A stretch of DNA of 64,000 bases. Source: Straminergon stramineum (lineage: Eukaryota; Streptophyta; Bryopsida; Hypnales; Calliergonaceae). Positions 1-12,908 of the stretch are shown one piece after another (within the stretch, counting starts at the first letter, position 1; each line of letters begins with the position of its first letter). A program made the translations under genes and the position numbers. The notes below the pieces were generated by a model that did no database searches, was not told the DNA's origin, and was given only the letters and a program-made list of their open reading frames with translations. The stretch spans positions 9,860,501 to 9,924,500 of the forward strand of contig OY987273.1 of assembly GCA_963920665.1 (NCBI GenBank). Reading direction: 5' to 3'.

Positions 1-583
1 ATGGCATATGTGGAGAGTTCATTATTGAATGAAGTACCAAAATTGTTTTAGTTCTAAAACAAATCAATTATAATACATTATATATAAATTCTATTGTCAA
101 ATTCGAACCCCGACCATCGATTTAGATTGAATACTTAAAATTCAAATACTAAATCATTAATTCTTTAAGGATTGTAGTTTAGCTCGAATAGAGCTGAACT
201 GATATATGGTTGCTTGTGCATGAAACGAGCTAATGTGCTGAAGTCTGTCGATGACTAAATGAGTTAGTATAAAAATAAGATATGTCATTCTATTCTCAGG
301 TCCCATATTATGTTAGGAAATTAATTTGAAGTCAAACATCAGCATATGTTTAAGTATTATGAAACTGTAACAATGATTGTTTAGCTCGACTCGAGATAAA
401 TTGCTGGGTAGGAATAATTCGTTTCCAAAAAGGAAGTTCCATTACAACACTTGAACTTCGATTGAATTGAGGTGTTACTATGTATCCAGTGCTTTCTTAA
501 TGTTTTCTTCACCTGGACTAGAGCTTGTTTTGGCCATAATCTAGGATTACATTCTTGGTAGATTTATGTGATTACTTCTTCTA
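1..583. other. AT-rich intergenic DNA with small palindromes
   Basis: No coding region is recognisable. Two short inverted repeats built on a TCGA core are visible: TTAGCTCGAATAGAGCTGAA at 179-198 and TTAGCTCGACTCGAGATAA at 381-399. A perfect relative, CAGCTCGAGTCGAGCTG, follows at 625-641. They resemble in layout the longer TATCCTTGAGTCGAGGATA palindrome found elsewhere in the window. Confidence 0.6.
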
Positions 584-3560
584 ATGGTGTCCATAGTGTT
601 TCCATCAGTACTGAATATGAAATTCAGCTCGAGTCGAGCTGATGTGCAATCTGAGATTTTCTCATCTTCAATTGTTGACTACTGTTTCTTATCCTTTATG
701 TCTATCTTGGAATATGTAGGTACTGTGAGTTTCATGGAGAATCCAATGGATATGATGTTCTCATTGGACGACGAATTCCAAGATGTGGAACACATGAATA
801 TTGGCGCTCCAGAGCGCGAAGGTCTTCCACGCCGTCTCTAGGTTACGAAGTGCGTGACTTTGTACAACAACGAAGGCATACTTGTTGGTGAAGGTACTTG
901 CCATGTTGTCAACTCTGACTTGGTTCTTAGCGCGAACAGTCCTCTTAGAGACATGCACATAGGGATCCACATTTCCAAGACACATTCTAAAGAAGACATC
1001 CCCCATGAGTAGGTGTATTCGCTCGTAGCATGGCCTATTAAACTAGTCCACTACCATGGAGCAAGTCTACACGATCATGATGCCCGAGACACATTCAATC
1101 GTATTCAAGCTAGTCTACAAAACCCTCCCTCTGTGTTGTCGGCCCGACCATATACAAGTATCATCCGGAACCCTCCTCGTGAGACTAGCTTGAAGGCAAA
1201 GGAACTTCTCACTCAAGAGTCTATCAATACAATGTCTAGCAAGGTGTGCTGCAGCAAGAATTGCGTGCAGCCATTTCCTAGGGAGAAAATTTGTGCCTTT
1301 CGTGAACGCATGTACTAGAGATCGACCTTTAAGTTCAGAGCCTACATGAAGACAGATGTTCACAGGTCGACTCATCATGACTTGCATGGGAGGAAGATGG
1401 TTACGGTAGAAGGGATCAATGTTTGCATGCGAGCATGGATGCTGATTGCTGGAGTCCCAAAAGCGACGGTCTACTATTACCAAACATATGCGAAGAATCA
1501 ACAAGAAGCCAAGGATCATGGTAATTCGGGATTGTTTAAGCCAAGGAAGCACACAGAACAAGTTGCTGCGACATTGAAGTGCATTCTAGACAAGGAGGTT
1601 GATCACATGCAACACAAGACTACGACTTTAAAGTCAGGAGAGAAAGTTGTGTCCATGATTCTCCCCGCTACCTTTCAATGGAAGGATCAGATTCCAAAAA
1701 TCAATGAGGCCAATGTTGCTTTCGGACTCAAGGAGGTCTCCACTTCCAACTTGAACAAGATTAGATCTACCAAGTTCCCAGAGTACGACGTTAAGAAGCC
1801 AGGTGATAATTTTGCTCGGTGCGGCACTTGTGACAAATTGCAAGAGCTTAGGAAAGGTGCTCTAGTTGGCTCTCAAAGCGCTTTAAAATGGTCGATCAGG
1901 CTGAACAAGCATCTTGCAATTGCTCGTACACGTAGGGAGTTGTACTATGCAAACCGTTATATGTCACATACTTCTCCTCACGAGTGCCTTACTTATGCAC
2001 GACAAGATGGATCATGCAAAGACCGCTTCCCCAATCTTTTCTCAGAAAAGCAAAGAGACGGATGGCTTAGTGAAGTTGCTCGTTTCCGTTACCGACATAA
2101 TTGCACATGGTCATGGAGATGTTCGTTATGCACATTATGGCTTGGATATCTTCCCCCACGATTCGAATTATACTATAGGGTCGATGGCAAAGTTGTTGCA
2201 AGACTTAGAAGAACCACCAAAGTCTTCTTCTCGTCAATTGTTTGTGGGGTCAGGGTCGACACCTTTATTTCGCAAGGTCCTCAAAGGTGCAGAGATGTGC
2301 GAAGCATCGCTACCCCCAATCCCGGAAATCTTAGTTCCGGCAACATCATTGTTGCCCATTCTTAATGTGCAAATGGATAATGCCACCGGGGACAACAAGA
2401 ATAGATATGTATTCTGTTTTTGGTCTCTACTTGTGGCAAACAAGATCTTCCGAGAAGTTTACGTGAACTTCATGATTGTGGGTCACACACATGACAACAT
2501 CGATGCATTGTTTGGAAGATGGAGTATGTTATTGAAGAAGGAGAACTTTCCAACAATCCTAGCTCTCATGAAGTCCTTTATGGATGTAGAGTCCATTCCC
2601 ACTATCCCTCACTTCATTGAGGAGGTGCCAGACTTCAAGGGATTCATTGCAGGTGCATTTGTTGATGGTGATGACATCCTTGTTGGACATACAAAGCCAC
2701 AACAAGTGAAATTCTACTTGGATTCAAATGGAACTCCAATCATGAAGTACAAATTGTTGTGCACTGATGTGGAATGGTTGGGGGAAGATGGCAGAGGTAT
2801 CAAGTTGTGGAAGGAGGATTCTGAGGGGCGTAGTATGTGGCCTCGTGGAGTGCCGTTGCCAGTTCCTTTGAAGCCAATGAGGGGTGTGGAGGACGTTATG
2901 AAAGGCATATCTGGGTTTGTGAAGTATTGGGAGAACTTGTGCAATGCGGATGTTATTGGAGAGTACCGAAGACGTTAAGAGCATTTGGTGTACTATTGGC
3001 GGGATGTGAGGGATGCTTTGCAAGAACCAATAACTGCCTCTGATGTTCTCAAGGATGGGTTTTGGCCCACTACCCGTATTCAAGTGAATGCGGTAGATCG
3101 ATTAGGAGAAGATGGCAAGGATTGTGAAGAATTTGGGGAAGATGAAGTATATGTTGGGCCTCTGAGGGGTCGTCCCCAACCATCCTTCAAGGTCGATCGT
3201 GATCTCTTTGAAGGGTATTTCGTGGCAGTTCGTCCTGTAGATGGTGATACACGACCAATTTGGATTGCAAGGGCCTTGTCTGATCCAAATTGTAACCCTG
3301 AGAAACCGAATTGTGTTCTCATTCAATACATTCGTCCAACATCAAGGAGTCAAGATGTTCAAGACTTCTACACTGGATGGGACAATGAATGAGGTTTGCG
3401 TTGGAAGGTTGATATAGCTGATCCACCTGTTTGGGAAGAAACATACGCTCTCATGACAGCATGGAAGTCTCAAATTCGAAAGGATACTCACCAATGTTTG
3501 CTCAAGATCCTAGCTGCACAAATTGAGATCATCAACCACAACCTCCCTTCATATGTTTGA
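584..3560 (+). pseudogene. DUF7869-type transposon-like gene, copy 1 (decayed)
   Basis: A long decayed reading frame. One frame runs from about 584 to 1970, broken by TAG codons at 839, 1010 and 1316. It shifts near 1960-1975 to the next frame, which runs to a TGA at 3558 with a TAA at 2976 and a TGA at 3390. Landmarks are CGTCDKLQELRKG (about 1825), DKMDHAKTASP (2001-2033), QMDNATGDNKNRYVF (about 2369) and VGHTHDNIDALFGRW (about 2478). The last two are typical of the DUF7869 family, which recurs in plant and algal transposon-like proteins; the family call is from memory. The N-terminal 'VTLYNNEGILVGEG' segment may be a DUF8039-like region, with low confidence. The true start is not clear. 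A diverged second copy lies at 7.0-13.3 kb in opposite orientation. With five stops and a frameshift it is almost certainly not functional as read. Confidence 0.75.
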
Positions 3561-4318
3561 TATGTTTCAATTGGATTCACTTATGTCTTATAGTTTTTGA
3601 ACTTATAATATTGCGTATTGAATATTTTCATGTATTCCTTGGATAGTAGTTTTGTTCTATAGTACTAGTGTACTTCTATATATTTTTAATACAATGACTA
3701 TTATATTTTTGTGTGTTCTTTTCTTTTTAATTCTTGGTATTGTATTTTCTTATTGATTGAAGAAATTGCATCTAGAAATAAAAAGTGATTGGAAAAAATT
3801 GAGTAGTGGATACAACCACTTTTTATTTCGTTAATGTGTTAAGCACTTGTCACGCTTTCAAATAGGGGTTTGGTTGGTTGTTGCAACTTTCCTGTCTGCA
3901 AAGCTCACTTAGCAGCACCAAGTCATGTATTTCTTCAGCCGCTCATACGAATTCAACGGGAATCGAACTCGAACCACTTGAAGAAGATAAATAGCCTTTT
4001 ACAACCAATAGTTTAGCTCATGACTTGGTGTCCATTAAAGGGCACAATCTTTACTTGTATGAATCAGAGCACTATCTCTATAACAAATTAAAACTACAAA
4101 AAAACTCTCAAAATTGCAAAACTATCATTTAATGGAAATTGCTCTTGTCTTAATTAGAAAATTTGATATTCATCAAGCTGAATCTAATGGAAATAAAATG
4201 TGAGTTTTGGATGTCACATAGGTAATATTATTTTGAGAGGGTCCTTAGGTCTCAAAATATTGAATATGATGTTCTTGATGTAAAATGCAATTTTCTAGCT
4301 CAAAACCATTTAAACTAC

Positions 4319-4361
4319 GTTGGCCAAAATGCAATTTTCAGAAAATTGCGTTTTGGCCAAC
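4319..4361. repeat. Near-perfect 21-bp hairpin
   Basis: Left arm 4319-4339 (begins GTTGGCCAAAATGC), one-base loop at 4340, right arm 4341-4361 (ends TTTTGGCCAAC). The arms differ at one position, which would be a G-T pair in RNA. Weaker outer arms (TAAAATGC near 4280, GCATTTTA near 4371) extend it to about 100 bp. It could be the core of a foldback transposon or a small-RNA precursor. Confidence 0.8.
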
Positions 4362-4619
4362 ACAGTTTCTGCATTTTATGTTAGGTCGATTGTGTTGAAA
4401 TTGACCCTGTTTTCTTCTAGGGAATAGGCTCCAAAGGTGTTGCCATGTGAGGTGGTAGAACATTGGGAGTTAGTTTAATGGATGTAGATGCACCTCTTCT
4501 ATGTCCTCCCTATTGTTCAACCATTTTATTTCACGAAGTCAATGTTATTTGAGTACCTCAACTTAAAAATAGGCAAGTAGGTTGCAAATATAAAGTATAG
4601 CATAATAAATATACAAATT

Positions 4620-4723
4620 AGGGGCCCACTATCAGAAGTATCTCTAGGTCCCCTATATAGACCTTAGTTACATCTAATAAGGGTCCATGGAGAACTTGAA
4701 GATACTTCCAAAAGTGGGCCTCT
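4620..4723. repeat. Foldback with 24-bp arms
   Basis: The arm at 4620-4643 (AGGGGCCCACTATCAGAAGT...) is the imperfect reverse complement of 4700-4723 (...AAAAGTGGGCCTCT), with about 56 bases between. There is no coding content. Confidence 0.75.
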
Positions 4724-5230
4724 AAGATGGTCTTTCAATGGCTTCAAAATATTCAAAGGAAACTAAAACAAACAAAGAAGATGAAAATGAAATCTATAAA
4801 TACCTAACATTAAAGCATTGCAAGTCATCACAATACACTTTAAGAGAGTGAAGATTATCCAAATGGGGGGTATGAGGTAGCAACTTAGTTTTACGGTTGA
4901 AATACATTATTTTTATGACACTTTCCAACTACCGAACTCAAAGTAAATATGAGTTCACACTAAGAAGATAAACTCTCTTCATTTTGGAAATTACAAGGAT
5001 ACTAGAGATTTGCATTAATAGTTGAAATGCAAATATAAATGAAAAAGAGCAAGGATCTTTAATTGTGATCAAACAACAAGTTGGATTAAAACTTTGAATG
5101 ACTTCAAATCAGTAAACAATTTTGTTGCAAATAGAATTCAACAAAGCAAGTCACTTTCAAATGAAGAATAGAAACTAATCATTCTTCAAATAACTTGAGC
5201 ACAAAAGGTATAAGTCTCCACTAAATCTAA

Positions 5231-5318
5231 GAGTGTACCAATTTTAGGGGGTTTAGGAGATTTTGATCCGACTATAGTTGAATGTGAATCTCCTCAACTC
5301 CCTAAAATTGGTACACTC
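5231..5318. repeat. Foldback with 32-bp arms
   Basis: The arms 5231-5262 and 5287-5318 are inverted copies (GAGTGTACCAATTTTAGGG... and ...CCCTAAAATTGGTACACTC) around a 24-base loop. The arm core GTACCAATTTTAGGGGG is related to that of the next foldback, so the two are probably members of one family. Confidence 0.85.
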
Positions 5319-5557
5319 ACGAATGCATTCCATTTCTCACACTCCGGCCTTGAATACTTTGTAAATGAAAATTCTTCTAAGTCAAGCTCTACCACTAACT
5401 TTAAAATGAAATAAGTCTCAATTACAAGAAACAACAAAGGTGAATTGAGTGCTTCTTATTCCAAATTGGCAAAAAAAGAAGATGCACTTAAAATCACCCT
5501 CTATTAAGTGGTCCTAATTTGTACCTGATTCAAGCAATGGGGAGTTTATAATTTCAT

Positions 5558-5664
5558 GTGAGGTACCGATTTTGGGGGGGTTGAGAAAAGTGACCCCAAC
5601 CCTTAGTTGGATTCGATTGATGTTGGAGGTCACTCTATTGGACCTCCCAAAATCGATACCTCAC
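5558..5664. repeat. Foldback with ~37-bp arms
   Basis: The left arm 5558-5595 starts GTGAGGTACCGATTTTGGGG and the right arm 5628-5664 ends CCAAAATCGATACCTCAC. The arms contain a few mismatches. It shares its arm core (GTACC, ATTTT, GGGGG) with the foldback at 5231. Confidence 0.85.
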
Positions 5665-6065
5665 TAGAGAATTTTTTTTTTAATATACTATACTTTCATA
5701 TGTAAATGGAAAAATCTATGGGATTGTTGCAATGAGTTTTCTTCTCGCATTTGAAACCAACAAATTCAAATCTTTTTTGCATTATACCAAATACAAGTTC
5801 AGAAACAAACGCCAGACCCTCGAATTGGCTACTAATTAAAACACTCAAACTTGCAAGCTTTGATGTGGTAAAGCAAAACTTGTCAACTCTTACTCATAGA
5901 ATTGAGCTCATACACTCATACGCTGAAATCTTCACATTTAGAATTTAACATTATTTCTTTCTCTAAATATGCACTAGTAGTACTCACTTTCTGGAACTTA
6001 GACTCTAGTTTTAGTAGAGCTTTGGTTTGAATGTTTGAAACACAAAATCTCGAGATACACTTTGA

Positions 6066-6310
6066 AAAATCAAACACTCTAAATTTTATTTCACGATCTC
6101 AATGGAATCTTTGCTACATTGACAGTAACCAACTTCTATGCATGGGATTTAAATACAATGATTTGAATGGAGAGACAGAACTTCAGATATAGAATCTCTA
6201 TGATTTTTGGAATGCGCTCACTAAATTTTCTATTCTGAATCTTTGAATCTCTTCTCAAGAAGACAAAATTCCTTAAGGTCATATTATCAAGAAAATTCTT
6301 GAGAATCTCA
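6066..6310. repeat. Dispersed repeat R1, copy 1
   Basis: About 245 bp beginning AATCAAACACTCTAAATTTT is closely similar, in the same orientation, to about 37,424-37,665. It is AT-rich and non-coding, and no termini or target duplication were identified. Confidence 0.8.
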
Positions 6311-9300
6311 AAATAAGGCCTTATTCGTTAAATTGAGACAAGTTGAGGTCTCATTTTAATATACTTCTATATTTAGCATACAAAAGAGTTCATTAAATTG
6401 AGACAATTCAATAAATTGAGATTTGAAAATGCCGAAATACATGTTTAATTAATCTGCTATTGCTATAAATAGTAGGAAGAAGCCAAATTCAACCTTTGAA
6501 TATTTTTATTTTATTAAATATATAGACTTTAAATCATGCAAGATGTCATCAATTGAGACATTTTTTGAAATTGAGAGGTGCATCTACCGAGGCCTAATCT
6601 TTAGGTTGTTGATACCCAACTTTAACATGGAAAACATCTTTATCAAAACAAATCCAAATGAATACACTTCATGTAGAACATTGGAGAGAAATAAGAAGAT
6701 AAAATATACTATTAATAGAAATCAACAATTGTAACATAGTCAAACTACCCTAATAAAATTGACAAAATATATTTTTGTGTACATTTCAGAACATATAAAT
6801 ACAAAGTCCATTCCACTTCACACCCTACAACAAAGACTACTTATATATCTACACACTATTCATCCTTTTGCCATAGATTCATTGTCGTCTGAATTAGCCA
6901 TGAAGGCTTCCACTGATGCTTTGATGATGTCAATTTGTGGCTTTGGAATTGCCACCCTTAGATTTGAAGTCCCTTCTTACATATGTGGCTTCCAAGCTAT
7001 CATAATACAATTTGTGCTTGACCATCTTTGGTTTATTGCTTGATCTTCGCACCACACCTTAACTTTTTTTGTGTCCCATCCATCATACTTTCCATTTTAA
7101 TGTGTCGATCTGAAGTTGGCATCCAATATTGGATTTGGATCATATTCATATGCCTTGGATCTGGATTCAGATTTGTAATGGCTCTAGCAAGCAATAATGG
7201 CTTGGAGTCACCATTAGCAAGCTGCACCACGACAAAAACAATTTGCAAACATATCACAATTAATACGGAAAGAAGCACTTGGATGATTACGCCTTTGTTC
7301 AACAAAGGATTCATCCTCTGCATCCCTATCATGTAATGCACCATCCCTCTACCTGCAGTCTACCTCGTCATAGATGATCCTCGAAGTTGGCTAGAATCCA
7401 TGTAGTAATCTCTCATGCAACTATAGAGGTGCATCGAGAGTTGTTCAAACACCTTTCCAAAAATCTTTTATAGGGGCTTTTTTCCTCCTGAATTCTCCAT
7501 ATTCATCATCGTTTGCCATTCCGCTCCATTGTGCAATGAAACTATTCAAACCTCTCTTGATCTCATAAGGAGAACACATTTTCTGGGGAACTAGAGGTGG
7601 TGGATAACTACTTGGAACTATTAGACACCCGTCTTCAGTCTTAGACCACAAGCGAATTCCATTGTCGTGCTCTAGCAACCATCTTTGTCCGTACACAAAT
7701 TTTTATACTCCATTAAAGGCCATCCATTGGAATCCATATAAAACTTGAATTGTTGGGACCTTGAATGACCTTCCAAAAAATCTCCGCCTGTGCCTAAATA
7801 TCCATCTACATATCCTTTGAAATCAGGAACTTCTTCAATGAGATGAGAAATGACGAGGTGTGTTTCACAATCCATGAAGGATTTCATGAGTTTTGGAAGT
7901 ATCAGATAGTTATTTGTCTTCAATTTAGTGCTCCATCAACCAAAAAGAGCATCAATGTCTTCACGAGTATGCCCAACAATGAGGAAATTGATGTATACTT
8001 TGCAGAAAATCCCTTTGTATACAAGTAGAGAACAAAAAGCAAAAATCCATTTATTCTTATTGTCCCCTAATGCATTATCCAACTGCAAAGTCAATGTAGG
8101 TGGTAGAGGTTGAGCTGGGATCAATTCCACCAGAGGAGGAAGGAGGGAGTACAAGCAAATATCTGGCCCCTACAGAACTGCCTTGGTTAATGTGGATTAC
8201 GTCTCCTCTTTAGAGAATAACTTGTGCAATGAATTCTTTGGTGGTTCTTCAACATCACACAACAACTTTGTGATGGATCCAATGGTATGATTTGATTTTT
8301 TTGGAAAAATGTCTAAGCCATAGTGTGCATATCAAACATCCACATGACCATGAGCAATCATATCCATAATAGCAATGGGCATTTTTATGTAGGAATCCGT
8401 TGTTTTGGTCTTGTGAGAGAAGTGTGGAGAAGCAGTCTTGGAGTGATCCATTTTATCATAGATAATGGTTAGTAGTTTCTCAAGATGTGTTTCAGAAATA
8501 TGCCGATTTGCATAATACAATTCTCTATGGGCCCTTGGGCGCACAAGGTGGGTATCCAAAGCAATTGACCACTTTTCTTGTGTGTAGAAAAGGGGAGTGC
8601 ACGTGCTCCTCAACTACTTGTATTTATCACACAAGCGACACTGAGCAAAAGTATCTCCATGCGCCTTTGGAGCAAATTTTGGGAAAGTAGCACGCCAAAT
8701 GTTGCTCAAGCCACTAGAAGAAATTGGCTACAAATTTAAAGTTGTATTGGCCTCATTGATTTTTGGTAATTGATCACTCCAACAAAATGTAGATGACTAA
8801 ACCATTGCAAGGACTTTCTCCTATGATTCGAGTGTCCTCGTTTTGTGTGGCATTTTGTGAACTTCAGAAACTACTAGTGTTTGAAGTGTTGTAGTAGCTT
8901 GCACAATATGTTTCCTTGTTTTTTTGGACCCCAAATTCTAGTGCACCTTTGCTTGCTTCCCATCTTTGGCCATATCTTATTACCTGTGAAAGGTAGCTTT
9001 CAAAATCTCATGAATAGTCTACCGTGTAGTGGAACATGCTTCCCTTCCTTTCAAGGTAATCCACTCCTTGCCAGCAAGATCTTTGTGGATTTGCCTATGT
9101 ACCTCAAAGACGCATTTTTTTGAGCATACACCCCGTTGTTTACATGGAGTTGAAAACAAATGGCTTGAATTTGTCCACACGGAAAAGGTTGCAAACAATT
9201 ATTTGGACAATAAGTTTTTGTAAAGTTTTTGTGATCACTCGAGGAACAAGGGAGGCCTCTTTGGGGGTATTACTAGGCTCCATTCTATCATGAACGCTTT

Positions 9301-9435
9301 CATAGGATCGAACCCCTTTACGAACTCTTCTCTTGGTAGCATTCATGGCTGTGTTGTAAATATGAGTCTGGTCATGGTCATACAAACTAACACCATGGAG
9401 AAAAACTTGCTTGATGTTGTGGGCCATAATCTTAG

Positions 9436-12400
9436 AAGTCACCATGTTAGTATTTATAAGGGTATAACTATGTAGAAATTTTCAAACTTTCTAATAGGGA
9501 AAAAGGATAACAGCCCTCTTAACCTAAACAACTCATTTAGACTAAGAGAACACTCCAGCTAATCCGTAACGGGATCCAGGCCGGATCCAGATTCCGGAAA
9601 CCCAGATAGCGATAGCCTACTGTCTAGACTTCCGATCTAGAAACAGGGACCCGTTATGGGTAAAAGGTCCACTTTACGAACGGTCAGTATTTTGAAGGGT
9701 ACTTAACCCCGCCACTGCCATTTGATCTTCCTCTTTTCCCACAACTGTTTTGTACGCACATAGCTGAGTGAAAGAGTGGTGAGTTAGTGCTCGGGTGAGA
9801 GGTGATAGTGTGTTCAGATTTTAGAGTGATTTGAGATGGTGGAGGGAGATATCCGAAAGACTTTGGTCACCGGCCAGATGGTTTGTCCAACCATTCCGGA
9901 AAGGCTGAGAGATAGATCCTAGCTAGAGGATGACCTTAGTGAGATAGGGTGTGTCGGTTTGTTCATGCGGCCATGGACCGTAAAGAACGACCGAATGATC
10001 TAGGAGTTGATAGTAGGAGCGTCAAACCAGTATGAGTTGACGGTGAGAGGAAGGCCTCAAACCTGGAATGATGAAGTCTGGGCTAAGGTCTATGGATTTC
10101 CAAAGAAGGGATCCGGTTTAGCTTCCCAGATGGACAAGTTTACGGTCGGAAAGTTCAAGAATGCTGCCCATTCTAAGGAAGGGTATGCGATTAGTGACTG
10201 CCTAGATCCACGACATAGGCATGTCCTAGAGTTCCTGATCCCTATCCTGTATCCAGAAAAGCCTACCTAGGTTACGGTTACGGTAGCAAACACCATATTT
10301 GGTGCTTTTGAGGGTAGACCAATTAGTTGGGGCAAGGTGATTGGATCCGTAGTCGCCAAGCTTGCCGCCAACGTGGGAAAGGGAAAGACCAGCCCCATAG
10401 GGCCGTATCTTTTCCATCTCTACCACCATGCAGAGCTTCTCAGCAATGCGGAAATGGTGGAGTACAACATCGGAGCGACCATCTTGCAGTACGGCCTGAC
10501 AGAAGAAGTAATGGCGGAGCAGCCGCCGGTGGAAGAAGAGGAGGATCTAGAAGAGGACGAGCAACCCTTGGAGCAGAGGCACCGGAAGTCGACGGATCCG
10601 ACATCGTGGGGAAAGCTTCCGGCTCAACAGAGGATTTCCAAAGAGGAGGAAGGAAGCATATCCAGGTTCTTCAAAACCGGATTCAACTAGGTACTCTAAG
10701 CGCAAGAGTACCACGAGAGCCTGACGGATCTCCTTAAGAGGATAGCCGGGGAGTTGAAGACGGAACCAAAAGACATCCTCGACGCGTTGAAGAAACTTCC
10801 CAATCCGGAAGTCCTCAAGCGGAAGGACAGGCAGATCGTAACCTTGGAGAAGGAGAAAGCAGATCTTCAGGCAAGACTGAGCTGGGCGCAAGGAGAGATG
10901 GCTGCAGCGAAGCAAAGGGAGAAGGAAGCCCTCTAGCTGCTGAAGAACTTATCCGGCTTAGTAGACAAGCCGGTCGACATGGTGATGAAGGCGGCTCTAA
11001 CCCAAAGCCGGTTGACCGAGGAAGGGCACCTCACCGGATCCAAGGTGATCCGAATACTCGTGGACTTCTCCTCACAGATGGAGCTCACACTGAAGGAAAT
11101 GAGGTAGCTGCTTGGGTGGATCGACCCCAATCATGTAATGGACTTCTCCAACTTTCTGGAGATACATTTCGACATAGAGACACCTGTCAAGCTCACCGCC
11201 TCAATGCCGCTACCTTCAAAACCGGAAGCCCCGCGGGAGACTCTCCGGTACTCAACGGAACCCTTCTCCAAGCAGCTGGAGAAGATAATCCGGGGGAGCG
11301 TGAAATTAGCACCTGAGCCTAGCACGCAGCCGGATACTAGACGAGAGTTGGCACCTCCAGAGATTACGGTTTCTCCACCCGTCCCAGTGTTCAACCTTCC
11401 GGAAAAAGAGCCGTTGCCAACACCGCACACCCAAGCTCGTGGCCAACTGATAGAGCGGATTGGAGGGTTGTTGAATCCGGCCCGGTCTCATCCGGAGGAA
11501 TTCGAGCATATGGTGGAGGAGCAGCAACCAAGGAAGGAGACCGAGCCCATCGTGTTGGATGAGATGTCTCCAGGCGAGGAGAATGAGAGGGAGATAACTC
11601 AAATTGAGAAATCTGAGGAAGAAGAGTACCAAACTGGATCGGAGGACGACGACGAGGAAGAAGCAGAATACTCTCCTTCAGAAATTCGGAAGATACAAAC
11701 TTGGGCGGCGTTACAGATGACCCCCATCAAGGCCACCCCGAAGGCAACTCCAAGGTCATCCACGCGAGTACCAGCAAGTCAAGGCGGGAGCAGCCAGAAG
11801 AGAGCATAGAAGGGGAAGTAGATAGGATCTTTTCTTAGGCTGATAGGATTTTAATTTTGTACCGGATCCGGATTTCAAGGTATGGGACCGGGTTCCGGAT
11901 TTCTAGGATCTCACTTTTGCGGATTTCTCGGGGAGTTTGTGAGTGGTCACCTGGATTTCCGGGTGGCCTTTTTGCCTTTTCTGCTTTTGGTTGTTTTGAG
12001 TTTTAAAGTGAGGGGCAGGTTTGTTGTCTTTCATTCCATCCTAGCTTTATAGTTTTGTATTTTTTCATCCTTATTTTAATCTGAGCCAGGAAGTGGACCC
12101 TCAAGGATTGATCTGTCGTATATCTAGCTTCCTTGTGTTTCCGTGTAAGTGTGTAAAGTGTATTTGAGGAGGAGAAAAGGAGGAATCCGGATCTGAGAGG
12201 ACTTGGGTCTGAGTGTGGAGGAACGTCTGTCACGTAGTCTAGACTAGTGATTTTGGTCTTGAGCACGTGCCTTTAAACTCCTGGAACGGTAATCCGATTT
12301 GGAGTGTTGTGGGTGCACATCCGGAATGCCAAGGAGGGTTCCGTGCGGAGATAAGCAACCGCCATTGGAAGAAACCCCATACCACTTATCGGAAGGTCAG

Positions 12401-12908
12401 CCAAACCCTAGGATCTGTCTAGTGAACAACTTACAATCCCCATCTTAGTTCCAGTTTCTGTTGGTCTGTCGTTGTAGTGGAGAAGACTTGTGACAGAGCT
12501 ATGTGACTTGCCTCCCGGGTTGGCCATCCAAAAGGTTGTGAGAGTGTTTCCGGTCAATCCAGTGCAGCAGTTGGTCCAAGCGTGTGTTTTGTGGTTTTGA
12601 GAGAGAAGAAAGAGTGAGAAATACGAGTGGTGAGTCCCTACCCCTCTATACAATCAAAGGCGGACCCTCTGAGGGTAAAACAGAGGTACCTAAAACCAGT
12701 GTTCGTGAGTGAAGAGACGGATCCGGATTGGGTTCTGGAATGGTTGTGATCCGGAAAGAGAAAGAAGAGGTCAAGAGAGACCTTAAGTTGGTAGAACGGA
12801 TAACCTAGGCTTGCAACAACATACTAGAATCCCCTGGGACGATATTTCGAGTTAGTTTACACGTTTGGGTGTTGTAAATGGTATTTACCGCACGCTATGC
12901 ATACGACA
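9436..12908 (+). mobile_element. Lone LTR of family A, copy A1
   Basis: About 3.47 kb, GC-richer than its surroundings and full of CCGGA motifs. It aligns along its whole length with A2, A3 and A4. The 3' end runs ...TTTACCGCACGCT then ATGCATACGACA (12,908), matching the ends of A2 and A3. The 5' end is damaged: about 30 bp of the consensus start is missing or rearranged. The likely target duplication is CTTAG (9431-9435) and CTTGA (12909-12913), diverged at two positions. No second LTR, primer-binding site, gag or pol is seen on either side, so this is a solo LTR or an LTR-like non-autonomous element. It carries a long frame at 9836-11809 and interrupts DUF7869 copy 2. Confidence 0.8.
9836..11809 (+). 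pseudogene. LTR-embedded ORF, family A (Transposase_32-like), copy A1
   Basis: One frame of 658 codons from ATG 9836 to TAG 11807, with no frameshift. Premature stops are TAG at 9920, 10001, 10268, 10688, 10934 and 11105, and TAA at 10697. Layout in residues: a conserved region at about 40-205 with FLIPILYPEKPT (about 133) and GPYLFHLYHHAELLS (about 189); an acidic stretch at about 230; a coiled coil at about 329-366 (KEKADLQARLSWAQGE); a second acidic block at about 585-612; and a basic tail. The 130-205 region has the look of the plant 'Transposase_32'/putative plant transposon domain, judged by pattern only. The same frame, start and length recur in A2 and A3 and, more distantly, in family B. 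Function is unknown. I see no reverse transcriptase, protease, integrase or Gag zinc knuckle. Confidence 0.75.

Larger units (their letters stand above)
3561..7032. other. AT-rich spacer with foldback cluster
   Basis: This is the interval between the convergent 3' ends of the two DUF7869 copies. I find no plausible gene; reading frames are all under about 95 codons and match nothing I know. It holds four long inverted repeats between 4.3 and 5.7 kb and one copy of a dispersed repeat at about 6,066-6,310, listed separately. Confidence 0.6.

Noticed and set aside
10327..10737. Alternative arginine-rich frame of 136 codons overlapping the A1 gene
   Set aside because: It is not kept in A2 or A3, whereas the main frame is kept in all copies.
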